In this document: positions 52,193-61,304 of the stretch, one piece after another
Layout: each line of letters opens with the position of its first letter
Position numbering within the stretch: position 1 is the first letter of the stretch
Origin: Nitrospirota bacterium
Lineage (GTDB): Bacteria; Nitrospirota; Thermodesulfovibrionia; Thermodesulfovibrionales; SM23-35
DNA length: 62,585 bases
Direction: 5' to 3'
NCBI GenBank assembly: GCA_014859105.1
Contig: JACUUX010000002.1
Location: 98,118-160,702, forward strand
Made by a program: the position numbers and the translations under genes
The notes under the pieces: generated by a model
Told to the model about the DNA's origin: nothing
The model's database searches: none
The model's input: the letters and a program-made list of their open reading frames with translations, nothing else

Positions 52193-53587
52193 ATGTCAGC
52201 AGAGAAAGTTATCAGCAAACGTGCTACGTTAATTGTTGTTATCATAGCCTCTTTCCTGACCCCCTTCATGGGGTCTTCTGTAAATATCGCTCTTCCGTCA
52301 ATCGGTAATGAATTTAAGATGGATGCAGTTTTGCTAAGCTGGGTACCAACGTCATTTATTCTGGCGGCAGTGGCGTTCCTGATACCTTTTGGGAGAGTTG
52401 CAGATATCTACGGCAGAAAAAAAATTTTTGCTATCGGTATAACCGTTTTCACATTTTCGGCTTTTTTCATCGGTATCTCAACTTCAGCCACAGAATTAAT
52501 ACTGTTCAGAGTTTTTCAGGGTCTGGGAAGCGCCATGGTCTTTGGTACAGGCATCGCAATACTCACTTCGGTATTCCCTGCTAATGAACGTGGCAAGGCA
52601 CTTGGATTAAATGTTGCCTCCGTTTATCTGGGACTTTCTTTAGGGCCGTTTTTAGGCGGATTGTTTACTCAGTATTTTGGCTGGAGGAGCATCTTTTTCC
52701 TGAATATTCCTATTGGTTTATTTATCATCGTGCTGATTTTATTTAAACTTCAAGAAGAATGGTCTGAGGCTAGAGGAGAGAAATTCGACTACGCAGGCTC
52801 CGTGCTTTACAGTCTCTCGATAATATTATTAATGTACGGGCTTTCTCTGCTTCCAGAATTCACGGCTGTCTGGTTCACAGGAACCGGCATTTTAGGATTT
52901 CTTATATTCGTAAGAAGAGAGAAACAGTTTAAAAGCCCTTTATTTGATATAGCACTCTTTCGTTACAACAGGGTCTTTGCACTTTCCAGCCTGGCTGCGC
53001 TGGTTATTTACAGCGGGTCATACGGTGTTAACTTTATTTTAAGCCTCTATCTGCAGCTTACAAAAGGGCTCTCTCCTCAGGATGCAGGTCTTGTCCTTGT
53101 CTCACAGCCTTTAGTAATGGCTGTTTTTTCCCCTTTTGCAGGCAGGCTCTCGGACAGGATAGAACCGAGGGTAGTTGCTTCAGCCGGCATGGCATCAACA
53201 GCAATCGGCCTTTTTCTTTTTATCTTTTTGACTGAGAATTCAAGCCTCGTTTTCATCATTACAGGACTTTTCCTGATCGGATTCGGGTTCGCACTTTTCT
53301 CTTCTCCAAATACAAATGCAATCATGAGTTCCATTGAAAAAAGATTTTACGGTGTGGCATCAGGCACTGTGGCAACAGTGAGGTTAATGGGTCAGATGTT
53401 AAGCATGTCGATAATCATGGTGATATTCGGACTTTTTATCGGAAGGATGCAGATTACCCCTGACCTGTATCAACCCTTTCTTAAAAGTGCTAAATCCGTA
53501 TTCGTTATTTTTACCGCGCTCTGTACAGGAGGTATATTCGCATCACTTGCGCGCGGCAATGTGCGGGAGAGAGCAGAGCAGGAGTAA
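52193..53587 (+). CDS. MFS exporter, 14-helix drug:H+ antiporter (EmrB/QacA type)
   Basis: 464 aa with about 14 hydrophobic helices. Motif A LIPFGRVADIYGRKKIFAIG, motif B LFRVFQGLGSAMVFGTGIAI and motif C LGLNVASVYLGLSLGPFLGG are clear. ITPFMGSSVNIALPSIGNEF-like residues at the start (FLTPFMGSSVNIALPSIG) are the DHA2 D1 motif. It probably exports hydrophobic compounds or solutes. Only the -10 box precedes it. Confidence 0.93.
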   Translation: MSAEKVISKRATLIVVIIASFLTPFMGSSVNIALPSIGNEFKMDAVLLSWVPTSFILAAVAFLIPFGRVADIYGRKKIFAIGITVFTFSAFFIGISTSATELILFRVFQGLGSAMVFGTGIAILTSVFPANERGKALGLNVASVYLGLSLGPFLGGLFTQYFGWRSIFFLNIPIGLFIIVLILFKLQEEWSEARGEKFDYAGSVLYSLSIILLMYGLSLLPEFTAVWFTGTGILGFLIFVRREKQFKSPLFDIALFRYNRVFALSSLAALVIYSGSYGVNFILSLYLQLTKGLSPQDAGLVLVSQPLVMAVFSPFAGRLSDRIEPRVVASAGMASTAIGLFLFIFLTENSSLVFIITGLFLIGFGFALFSSPNTNAIMSSIEKRFYGVASGTVATVRLMGQMLSMSIIMVIFGLFIGRMQITPDLYQPFLKSAKSVFVIFTALCTGGIFASLARGNVRERAEQE

Positions 53588-53673
53588 AGGATTTGACAAA
53601 TCCCGGATGCTTACTTTATGATTTTTTTCTATTTCAAAGTTAACGCGGATAATGCAGACAGTGCTCAAAGTTA

Positions 53674-53765
53674 ATCCGTGATACGTGTCCGTTATACGTT
53701 ATCCGTAGACTTTTATAATATTATCATTTCTTTACGGTCACGGAAAACTGACACGCATCACGGAT
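53674..53765. repeat. ATCCGTGATACGTGTC inverted repeat
   Basis: Arms of 16 nt: ATCCGTGATACGTGTC at 53674-53689 and GACACGCATCACGGAT at 53750-53765, with one mismatch. Inside, CGTTATACGTTATCCGT repeats the theme. It lies in the 53588-53859 gap between the MFS gene and glyQ; a GGATTTGACAAATCC hairpin at 53589-53603 follows the MFS stop. Confidence 0.7.
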
Positions 53766-53772
53766 GATAAAG

Positions 53773-53833
53773 GTATCGAAAAATAAATTTTCTCACAACA
53801 TCTGCATTATATTAAATGCATTTTTCGGGTTAA
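53773..53833. repeat. ATCGAAAAATAA...ACATCTGCATTATAT element before glyQ
   Basis: TATCGAAAAATAAATTTTCT and CAACATCTGCATTATATTAA recur before the adaptor gene at 29360-29427 in the same order, where a longer linker separates them. TTTTTCGGGTT follows in this copy. The shared words suggest a small dispersed element or a shared promoter module. Confidence 0.5.
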
Positions 53834-53859
53834 TAAATATAAAATAAAACGAGGCCTTA

Positions 53860-54753
53860 ATGTATTTTCAGGATCTGATCTTAAATCTACATCAATTCTG
53901 GTCAGGAAAGGGCTGTATCCTTCTACAGCCGTATGATATTGAAGTTGGTGCCGGGACTTTCCATCCCGCAACTTTCTTCAGGGTATTAGGCCCGGAACCA
54001 TGGAAAACAGCCTATGTTGAACCATCGAGAAGGCCTACGGATGGTAGATACGGAGAGAACCCGAACAGGCTCCAGCATTACTATCAATATCAGGTCATAA
54101 TAAAACCCTCGCCGCCGGACAGCCAGGAGGTATATCTCGAGAGTCTATCTTATTTGGGCATTAATCCACTCAAACATGACATCAGGTTCGTGGAGGACGA
54201 CTGGGAATCACCCACACTCGGGGCATGGGGTCTCGGATGGGAGGTATGGCTTGACGGCATGGAAATTACACAATTCACATATTTCCAGCAGGTCGGGGGT
54301 ATAGACCTTAAACCTGTATCACTTGAATTGACATACGGACTTGAAAGGATCGCCATGTATCTGCAGGAGGTTGACAATGTTTTTAACCTTCAATGGTGTA
54401 AGGGGATTAAATACGGAGAAATACACCATACAGGTGAAGTTGAATTTTCAAAATACAATTTCGACTACGCCGATACCGAACTTCTTGCAAAACAATTCGA
54501 TGCATATGAAAAAGAATCCATCAGGCTTAACAAACTCGGGCTTGTACTTCCATCATATGAGTTCTGCCTTAAATGCTCACACACATTCAACCTGCTCGAT
54601 GCAAGGGGTGCGATCTCTGTTTCCGAACGAACAGGCTATATTGCCCGCGTGAGAAACCTTGCAAGACTGTGTGCAAGGGCATATGACAGGCAGAGGGAAG
54701 AAATGGGCTTCCCGCTTCTTAACCCAGGTAATGCGGATATTGCTCAAAAATGA
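53860..54753 (+). CDS. glyQ: Glycyl-tRNA synthetase alpha subunit
   Basis: 297 aa. The class II catalytic subunit of the alpha2beta2 enzyme. [60 protein letters not shown] and [20 protein letters not shown] are all typical. [20 protein letters not shown] and [20 protein letters not shown] close it. The beta subunit gene, normally directly downstream, is absent here and must lie elsewhere. The stop overlaps the start of a 33-codon membrane peptide. Confidence 0.97.
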   Translation: MYFQDLILNLHQFWSGKGCILLQPYDIEVGAGTFHPATFFRVLGPEPWKTAYVEPSRRPTDGRYGENPNRLQHYYQYQVIIKPSPPDSQEVYLESLSYLGINPLKHDIRFVEDDWESPTLGAWGLGWEVWLDGMEITQFTYFQQVGGIDLKPVSLELTYGLERIAMYLQEVDNVFNLQWCKGIKYGEIHHTGEVEFSKYNFDYADTELLAKQFDAYEKESIRLNKLGLVLPSYEFCLKCSHTFNLLDARGAISVSERTGYIARVRNLARLCARAYDRQREEMGFPLLNPGNADIAQK

Positions 54754-54851
54754 TTGCCTTATTATTCTTTATTCTTGTTGCTCTGACAGTCATTGCTGTC
54801 ATATTCAGCGTTGTTTTCTGGATAAGGGACAGAAAAGACGATCGTGACTGA
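54750..54851 (+). CDS. 33-aa single-helix membrane peptide coupled to glyQ
   Basis: ATG 54750 overlaps the glyQ TGA (ATGA), ends at TGA 54851. The peptide is [20 protein letters not shown] followed by [13 protein letters not shown]: one membrane helix and a charged C-terminal tail, as in small membrane regulators. Stop-start overlap is the usual sign of translational coupling. Function unknown. Confidence 0.5.
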   Translation: MIALLFFILVALTVIAVIFSVVFWIRDRKDDRD

Positions 54852-54935
54852 AATAATCCCGGGATAGAACCGCCCTTTTTACAGATTGCTCGAACAAAAC
54901 AACAGTTGCGGATGGATCAACCTGAAAAATTCAGT

Positions 54936-55030
54936 TAGCCCGGATTATTCATAAAATTATTGGCAGATACAGTATTTAAGCGGTTTTATCCCGAAAGCTT
55001 TCGGGATACCTCAAGGCCCCGATCTTGAGA
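54936..55030. repeat. CCGGATTATTCATAAAAT element, copy 2
   Basis: TAGCCCGGATTATTCATAAA, TTATTGGCAGATACAGTATT and TCCCGAAAGCTTTCGGGATA follow the order of the copy at 11608-11723, but the GAGAATGAGCGAAAAT end is missing. Right after GGCCCCGATCTTGAG it runs into the sugar-dehydrogenase fragment, so the element and the fragment are directly joined. Confidence 0.75.
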
Positions 55031-55032
55031 CT

Positions 55033-55222
55033 GTGTCGCAATTAGTGCACAAGCCTGTCTATTCCTATGGCCACAGAAACCCTCAGGGTCTTGCGTGGCA
55101 CCCGGAGAAAGGTAACCTTTTTGCGTCCGAACACGGGCCTTCAGGAGAATTCGGCCGGTTTGCCCATGATGAGATCAATATCATCATAAAAGGCGGCAAC
55201 TACGGCTGGCCTGAGGTCATCG
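55033..55222 (+). pseudogene. Fragment of PQQ-dependent soluble sugar dehydrogenase
   Basis: About 63 codons that read VYSYGHRNPQGLAWHPEKGN, LFASEHGPSGEFGRFAHDEI and NIIIKGGNYGWPEVIGAH. These are the most conserved region of PQQ-dependent aldose sugar dehydrogenases (YliI/Asd-like, about 350-400 aa). Both ends are missing; the codons after GAH are unrelated. A free-standing start ATG is absent, so this is a relic. Confidence 0.8.
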
Positions 55223-55285
55223 GTGCTCACATATACCATCTCTTTTTTCATTTGTAAATGTATTTTTCGGGTTTATAATAGATTT

Positions 55286-55969
55286 ATGAATAAATTAATT
55301 GAAGAACCTTTATTGAGAGAAAAACTGCATGTCTTCAGAGACAGGAAAAAGGCAGGGCGTCTTCTCGCAGAAAAATTAAAAAAATACAGGTATACTGATA
55401 CTGTAGTGATGGGTATCCCATCCGGAGGAGTTCCCGTTGCGGCGGAGATATCCGGTTACCTCAATTTTCCGATGGATTTAATAATAGTGAGGAAAATCCA
55501 GATACCTTTCAATCCTGAAGCAGGATTCGGTGCTATGGACCCGGATGGTGGAATTATTCTTAATGAAAAACTTTTGAGCCGGCTCTATATTACCGAAGAC
55601 GAAATAAAAAAACAGATTAACAGGACAAAGGAAGTTATAAAAAAGAGAAATCAATTGTTCAGGGGAGAAAGATCTTTTACATCCATGAAGAATAAAAATG
55701 TCATTCTTGCAGACGACGGTCTGGCATCCGGTTTCACGATGCTTGCAGCTACCAGATTTTTTAGAAGAAAACACCCGTCAAAAATTATTGTTGCAGTTCC
55801 CACTGCTTCAGAAAAAACCGTGGATTTTATCCTCCCGGAAACCGATGAACTGGTATGTCTTAATATTCGAAGCGGGTTTCCATTTGCTGTAGCCGATGCC
55901 TATATTAACTGGTATGATCTTTCGGATGAAGAGGTTTTGGATATCTTAAGGAAGAGTGGCAGCGAATAA
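55286..55969 (+). CDS. Phosphoribosyltransferase family protein
   Basis: 227 aa from ATG 55286 (MNKLIEEPLLREKLHVFRDR), with TATAAT 6 nt upstream and no Shine-Dalgarno. TVVMGIPSGGVPVAAEISGY, IQIPFNPEAGFGAMDPDGGI and the PRPP loop VILADDGLASGFTMLAATRF match the DUF1269-independent PRTase family often near stress genes. VPTASEKTVDFILPETDEL follows. The substrate base is unknown. The membrane methyltransferase gene begins at the next base after its stop. Confidence 0.85.
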   Translation: MNKLIEEPLLREKLHVFRDRKKAGRLLAEKLKKYRYTDTVVMGIPSGGVPVAAEISGYLNFPMDLIIVRKIQIPFNPEAGFGAMDPDGGIILNEKLLSRLYITEDEIKKQINRTKEVIKKRNQLFRGERSFTSMKNKNVILADDGLASGFTMLAATRFFRRKHPSKIIVAVPTASEKTVDFILPETDELVCLNIRSGFPFAVADAYINWYDLSDEEVLDILRKSGSE

Positions 55970-56554
55970 ATGTTAACAGATTTCCTTGTTATTATAACCA
56001 TACTATTCTGGATTGTGATACCGATTTTCTGGATTCCTGTGCATTTTGCCATAAAATTTTTTAAGAAACTTGGCCTTCTTACATATCTGGTTCCCGTGGT
56101 CGCCTGGATGCCAATAGCATATCTGATTTACAAAAACAGGATTTATCTTCTCCAGTTTAGAGTAGATCTCCCGATAAGCTTAAATATATCCGGGGCACTC
56201 TTTTTATTGTTCGGGATATTCCTCCACATCTGGACAGCCAGATTGCTCGGGCTGTGGGGGATTATAGGAGTACCGGAGGTGTATTATGCAGTCAAAGAAA
56301 GACTTGTGACAGAAGGGCCTTTTTCAGTAGTAAGGCATCCTACCTATCTTGCCCATACCTTTATATTCTTAGGTGTTTTCCTCGTAACCGGAGTAATATC
56401 TGTCGGTATCATGGTATTGTTGGATTTTATTATAGTTAATGCCGTAATTATTCCTCTGGAAGAAAAAGAATTATTGAGCCGTTTTGGTGAAGAATATAAA
56501 GTTTATAAAAAGAATATACCTGCTCGATTTTTTCCGTGGTTTCGTGGTAAATAA
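55970..56554 (+). CDS. Membrane methyltransferase, isoprenylcysteine carboxyl methyltransferase (ICMT)-like
   Basis: 194 aa with about five helices. The SAM-binding end VRHPTYLAHTFIFLGVFLVT and LEEKELLSRFGEEYKVYKKN is the hallmark of the ICMT/PEMT-like family, and IPARFFPWF follows. In bacteria these methylate lipids or small molecules rather than prenylated proteins. The start is at the base after the PRTase stop. Confidence 0.85.
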   Translation: MLTDFLVIITILFWIVIPIFWIPVHFAIKFFKKLGLLTYLVPVVAWMPIAYLIYKNRIYLLQFRVDLPISLNISGALFLLFGIFLHIWTARLLGLWGIIGVPEVYYAVKERLVTEGPFSVVRHPTYLAHTFIFLGVFLVTGVISVGIMVLLDFIIVNAVIIPLEEKELLSRFGEEYKVYKKNIPARFFPWFRGK

Positions 56555-56573
56555 AAGTATTCTAACCCTTTTA

Positions 56574-56728
56574 GTTCATAAATTTTTGCATATATTGGCA
56601 GATACTGTATTTAAGCGGGTTTAAATTCTTTCTTCGAAAGAATTTACCTCGGAAGCCCCGATCTTATCGGGCTGAGAATGAGCGAAAATACTGTATCTGC
56701 CAATAATTTTATGAATAATCCGGGCTAA
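56574..56728. repeat. CCGGATTATTCATAAAAT element, copy 3, complete inverted repeat
   Basis: The left arm is TTCATAAATTTTTGCATATA followed by TTGGCAGATACTGTATT. The right arm is AATACTGTATCTGCCAATAA followed by TTTTATGAATAATCCGGGC, its inverse. Between lie AAATTCTTTCTTCGAAAGAATT and AGCCCCGATCTTATCGGGCT hairpins. Only this copy keeps both ends, and it shows that the element is a terminal inverted repeat unit of about 155 bp. Confidence 0.8.
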
Positions 56729-56789
56729 CTCTCTTAATATTACTATGCAGGAAAATCAGGTCTATGTTAGAATCTAAAACAGCACAGCC

Positions 56790-56951
56790 ATGAAGTTCAC
56801 CATTTTTGATGCAGGTTCTGTGAGTATAAAGCTTATTGTCCTTTATGAAAAAGAGAACAAGCTCTACATCCGGGATGAGAGACATAGAGGACATCCTCTC
56901 ACTGTTGTGTTTGACCTGCTAAAAAAAATCGTTCATACAGGAAGTCTATGA
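56790..56951 (+). CDS. 53-aa ASKHA-like N-terminal fragment before the activase
   Basis: ATG 56790 to TGA 56951, with its stop overlapping the activase start (ATGATG). MKFTIFDAGSVSIKLIVLYE resembles the phosphate-1 loop of an actin-like ATPase (D-x-G-S-x-S-x-K), which is also how the large activase begins (TIGLDIGKISFKAVLLDD). The second half, RGHPLTVVFDLLKKIVH, is plausible protein. It may be a truncated duplicate of that domain or a real leader gene. Confidence 0.45.
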   Translation: MKFTIFDAGSVSIKLIVLYEKENKLYIRDERHRGHPLTVVFDLLKKIVHTGSL

Positions 56952-59900
56952 TGTCTATTAAGCGAACAATCGGTTTAGATATAGGAAAGATAAGCTTCAA
57001 AGCAGTACTTCTGGACGACAAAAGGCAGGTCAAAAAAACTTTCTGGAAAAAACACCAGCAGGAAATCGAAAAAGTCTGGCAAGACCTCAAGCAGGAGTGG
57101 CAAATCAGTGAGGAAGATCAGGTTATTGTTACCGGCAGGTTTCGCAAGTTGCTGCCTTATCCTTCAATAGTCGAAAAAGTTGCTCAGGAAAAGGCTGTCC
57201 GTTTTCTTTATCCGAATGGACAAGTTACGCTTCTTCGTCTGGGAGGCGGTGGTTTTTCGGTCCTTAAAACAAAAAATAACAGCCCGAGTGAATTTAAACA
57301 AAATCCCAGATGTGCAGCCGGGGTTGGCAGCTTTCTTGATCAAATTCTAAAGAGGGTAGGGTTAAACCTTCTCGAAGTCGATGAAGTAACAGAAAAGGCC
57401 AATGGCATAGAAATCACCTCGCGTTGCGGGGTAACAATGAAGACTGATTTTACCCACCTTTTAAATCAGGGAAATAAAATTGAGGAGGTAATAGCCGGCT
57501 TGCTTGATTCTTCAGCAAGAAATGTCATTTCACTGGCTATGAAATCCCGGATTTCCTCAGAGGTTTTACTCATCGGCGGATTATCGGTTTCAAAACGTAT
57601 TGTCCAGACTATCAAAAAAAGTCTGCCTGAAGTTACAGTAAGAGTGCCTCCTCATGCTTTATTTTTTGAGGCCTTAGGAGCGGCACTGATTGGATCAGGA
57701 GAAACCCTGCCACAAACCAGAACCGATTCGCATTTAACTTATCTGCCAGGTCTTAAAAATTACATGGATTTAGTTACCAAAATTGACTTTCGAGGACATG
57801 GAGAATATAAAGAAGATTTAATTGTAGGCCTGGATATCGGCTCAACCGGTTCAAAACTGATTATCATTGGCGAAAATCCTGTGTTAGAGGTTTACGTGGA
57901 AACCAAAGGTCAGCCGGTACAGGCAGCGAAAAATCTGGTTCAGCAAATTCCGGCTAAATATTTTGACCATATTAAAGCTGTTGGTTGCACCGGGTCGGGC
58001 CGGGAGATTGTAGCTTCACTTCTAAGGGCTTCTTTACCCGAAGAGACCTATGAGCAAATCTTTGTCCTCAACGAAATAGCTGCCCATGCTCACGGAGCCC
58101 TCTATTATGATTCCGGAGTTGATACAGTTGTTGATATTGGTGGTCAGGATGCAAAATTTATCCGCCTCGAAAAAGGCCGTGTGATCGATTCCTGTATGAA
58201 CACTGTCTGCTCAGCGGGCACCGGTTCATTTTTAGCCGAACAGCTGCAACTCTTTGGTATCGAAGATGTCATACAATTCGGTGAAATCGCTCTCAACTCT
58301 CCCCGGGCAGTGGATTTAGGTCAGCACTGTGCTGTTTTTGTGGCTGAACAAATCGACGAAGCGAAAAGAAAAGGTGCAAAAATAGAGGAAATAGTGGCTG
58401 GACTTTACTACTCTATCATCCTCAACTATAACAATCGTGTAAAAGGACTCAGAGATTATGGCCAGAGAATTTTTCTTCAGGGGAAGCCAGCTGAAAATTT
58501 AGCTCTGGCCTGTGCATTAGCGAAAGTCAGCGGCCAGCCAATTGTGGTTCCTCCTTCTCCTGGAAGCATGGGAGCTTTAGGAATTGCCCTTCTGACAAAA
58601 AATGAACTTGGGAAAGATTTAAAGACAAAGCCTTTTCTTGACTTAAAGGGATTTCTCGAAAGCCGGATTTTGGAGAGGAAAGAATTTCGCTGTCAGTCAA
58701 AGGAAGGTTGCGTGGAAGGAAATCTCTGTCCGATTCAGGTAATTACAGTCAATACAGGCGATAAAACAAGCAAATTCTTCTGGGGCGGCGCCTGTGACAA
58801 GTATGAAAAAATTGGCAAAAGCACTGTAATGTCCCGGGCTCCCAGGCCTTTCGTTGAAAGAGAAAAATTAATATGGGAGTTAATAAATAATGAACGAAAA
58901 GGATCAGATAAAGTCGTCGGGATTGCACAGGGACTGGAAATTGAAGAGATTCTGCCACTTGTGATCACCTTTTTTCAGGAATTTGGATTCAGAATTAAGC
59001 TTCCCGGGAGAAGCTCCTTGAAATCACTTGAACAAGGAGCCAAGCTCTGCCAGGCAACCTTTTGCGCTCCACTTCAGCTTCTGGCTGGAAACGCAAAGGA
59101 ACTTGAAAAAGAAGACTTCCTATTTCTCCCTAAAATCATAGAGATTCCTGGCACGGAAGAAGAAAAGAGGTGTTATGTCTGTCCTCTATCACAGGCAGCA
59201 CCGGACCTCTTTACTCCAAGATTATCAGCAAAGGTGCTGCGCCCATTTTTGAATTTTAAAGATGGGTATCATAAAAATCTCGGAGAATTCCTCAAGTTAG
59301 GTTTGCAGCTTGGCTGCTCACCCCTGAAAGCTTTAAATGCTTTTAAAAAAGCTGTTAAGATTCAAGAAGAATTTGAACACGAACTTCAGGAGATCGGGAA
59401 AAGGGCTCTGTCTTTTGCTGAAAAAAACAAGATTCCTGTTGTTGCAGTTTTAGGGCATCCCTATATTGTCTATTCATCTTTGTTATCTGCTGGTATTCCC
59501 GAGGTAATCCAGGAAAAAGGAGCTATAGCTCTTCCGGCCGAATGTTATCCCTTGAATAATCAAAGTCCGGTTCTTGAAAATATATACTGGGGATATGGCC
59601 AACGCCTGTTAAGAGCTGCTTTTGAGATAAGACAACAGCCAAATGTCTTTCCCCTCTGGCTTTCAGTCTATTCATGCGGACCGGACAGTTTTTTACTTCA
59701 TTTTTTCCAGTATCTCAGTCAGGACAAACCTTATACCATCCTTGAAACAGACGCTTATACAGGGCAGGCAGGCTTTAAAACAAGAATTGAAGCCTTTTTA
59801 TACAACATCAAACAGTATCAGCAGGGAGAAAATCCTCAGGATAGCGGACTTCCTGACCTGAGACGCTTTGAAATCGAGGGGGAAATTCTAAGCCAGGTTG

Positions 59901-61120
59901 AGAAAAACCGCAGGGTACTGATTCCCCGTATGGGAGATGGCGCGCGAATCGTAGCTGCCCTTCTGAAAGCAGGTATGGGGATAGATAGTGAAGCCCTGCC
60001 GGTAGCAGACTCCGAGAGCCTGGAAATCGGCAGGAAATATACTTCGGGTAAGGAATGTCTGCCTATGATTGTAACAATTGGAAATTTGCTCAAACAGGTC
60101 AGCAATAATCAAGAGAATTTCTATTATTTTATGCCACGGGCTGGGGGGCCATGTCGCTTTGGTCAGTACCAGTTGCTTACAAAACTTATTCTTGAAAGGC
60201 TCGGCCTTTCTGAAAGAGTAAAAGTCATCTCACCGAGTTCAGGGACCGGTTATCGATTCAGTGAACAGATGGGGGCAGCTATGATAGCGAAATCATGGTC
60301 ATCTATCGTTCTTGTTGACCTTTTGAGAGATGCCTTGATGGAGACAAGACCGGGAGAAAAAATTTCCGGGGATAGCGACGAAATCTTCGAAAGATATCTG
60401 ACCGAAACCGAAAGGGCAATTCTGGAATCTCCTAATGATTGGTCGGGCTATAAAAACTTCTGGGGAATAAAAAGCCTGGCAAAAAGGGCAGCCGAAGACT
60501 TTAAAAAAATTCCAAAAAATAAAGGGGAGAAAAAGCCTGAGATACTTGTGACCGGCGAGATTTATGTCAGATTGGATGATTTTTCCAACAGTAATGTAAT
60601 AAGAGAACTGGAAGCTCTCGGTGCGAAAGTAAAGCTGGCACCCTTCAGGGAATGGATAAACTATACAACCTTCCAGCGGAGGAAGAGATTAACTGTTCAG
60701 AAACAGAAGCGATGGAAAGTTTATTTGACATGGCTTCTCCAGCGAAGAATTGAACATGAACTCTTTGAAATTTTTGCCAGAGTTTTCGGCTGGCCGGAAG
60801 ACCACAGTGTCGATGAGATTCTGAATGCTGCTAAACCCTACCTGAGCAAGCTACGGCCACTTGGAGAGTCAGCTCTGACTATCGGACTACCTCTATTGCT
60901 CTGGCAAAAAAGAGAAATAGACGGGATAGTTGTAGTAGGTCCCTTTGAATGTATGCCGACCAGAATTGCTGAAACCCAGTTAGCTCTGATTTCAGAACAA
61001 ACAGGATTGCCGGTCTTAAATCTTGATTTCTCCGGAGAACCGCTCGACAGGGTGCTCATGGAAAGTTTTATATGGGACTTAAAAAACCCAAATAGCTTTT
61101 CAACAGAAAATCACAGTTAG
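56948..61120 (+). CDS. Giant CoA-enzyme activase (BcrAD/BadFG/HgdC type, 1390 aa)
   Basis: 1390 aa. Two actin-like ATPase domains in tandem (about residues 6-265 and 293-560), each with a phosphate loop (TIGLDIGKISFKAVLL; VGLDIGSTGSKLIIIG) and cluster cysteines. In domain 1 these are RCAAGVGSFLDQ and SRCGVTM, in domain 2 CSAGTGSFLAEQ and GQHCAVFVAEQ. These match the two Cys per subunit that hold the bridging 4Fe-4S cluster in activators of 2-hydroxyacyl-CoA dehydratases and benzoyl-CoA reductases. After that come a Cys-rich segment (CQSKEGCVEGNLCPIQ, WGGACDKYEK), a DUF2229-type domain (GIAQGLEIEEILPLVITFFQ), and a C-terminal HgdB-like part. It acts by ATP-driven electron transfer to a partner. 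No partner gene is adjacent. Confidence 0.9.
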   Translation: MMSIKRTIGLDIGKISFKAVLLDDKRQVKKTFWKKHQQEIEKVWQDLKQEWQISEEDQVIVTGRFRKLLPYPSIVEKVAQEKAVRFLYPNGQVTLLRLGGGGFSVLKTKNNSPSEFKQNPRCAAGVGSFLDQILKRVGLNLLEVDEVTEKANGIEITSRCGVTMKTDFTHLLNQGNKIEEVIAGLLDSSARNVISLAMKSRISSEVLLIGGLSVSKRIVQTIKKSLPEVTVRVPPHALFFEALGAALIGSGETLPQTRTDSHLTYLPGLKNYMDLVTKIDFRGHGEYKEDLIVGLDIGSTGSKLIIIGENPVLEVYVETKGQPVQAAKNLVQQIPAKYFDHIKAVGCTGSGREIVASLLRASLPEETYEQIFVLNEIAAHAHGALYYDSGVDTVVDIGGQDAKFIRLEKGRVIDSCMNTVCSAGTGSFLAEQLQLFGIEDVIQFGEIALNSPRAVDLGQHCAVFVAEQIDEAKRKGAKIEEIVAGLYYSIILNYNNRVKGLRDYGQRIFLQGKPAENLALACALAKVSGQPIVVPPSPGSMGALGIALLTKNELGKDLKTKPFLDLKGFLESRILERKEFRCQSKEGCVEGNLCPIQVITVNTGDKTSKFFWGGACDKYEKIGKSTVMSRAPRPFVEREKLIWELINNERKGSDKVVGIAQGLEIEEILPLVITFFQEFGFRIKLPGRSSLKSLEQGAKLCQATFCAPLQLLAGNAKELEKEDFLFLPKIIEIPGTEEEKRCYVCPLSQAAPDLFTPRLSAKVLRPFLNFKDGYHKNLGEFLKLGLQLGCSPLKALNAFKKAVKIQEEFEHELQEIGKRALSFAEKNKIPVVAVLGHPYIVYSSLLSAGIPEVIQEKGAIALPAECYPLNNQSPVLENIYWGYGQRLLRAAFEIRQQPNVFPLWLSVYSCGPDSFLLHFFQYLSQDKPYTILETDAYTGQAGFKTRIEAFLYNIKQYQQGENPQDSGLPDLRRFEIEGEILSQVEKNRRVLIPRMGDGARIVAALLKAGMGIDSEALPVADSESLEIGRKYTSGKECLPMIVTIGNLLKQVSNNQENFYYFMPRAGGPCRFGQYQLLTKLILERLGLSERVKVISPSSGTGYRFSEQMGAAMIAKSWSSIVLVDLLRDALMETRPGEKISGDSDEIFERYLTETERAILESPNDWSGYKNFWGIKSLAKRAAEDFKKIPKNKGEKKPEILVTGEIYVRLDDFSNSNVIRELEALGAKVKLAPFREWINYTTFQRRKRLTVQKQKRWKVYLTWLLQRRIEHELFEIFARVFGWPEDHSVDEILNAAKPYLSKLRPLGESALTIGLPLLLWQKREIDGIVVVGPFECMPTRIAETQLALISEQTGLPVLNLDFSGEPLDRVLMESFIWDLKNPNSFSTENHS

Positions 61121-61304
61121 TAGCAAAAAGCCCCGGTGCTTGCCTTACCTCTAAAATTATGTATAATAAACATTCAGGCCGTTCATTGAGATACGCTCAA
61201 AGCATTTATGAAACAAGCTGAGGCATTTATTCAGGAGTCGGAAGTAAGGAGTTAAATAGTTTATAACTTTTTATTTATGATTCTTGATATAGAGGAGGAC
61301 ATGT

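Noticed and set aside
54936-56728. Composite transposon carrying two genes between two element copies
   Set aside because: The two copies differ in completeness and no transposase is present; target-site duplications could not be recognised.
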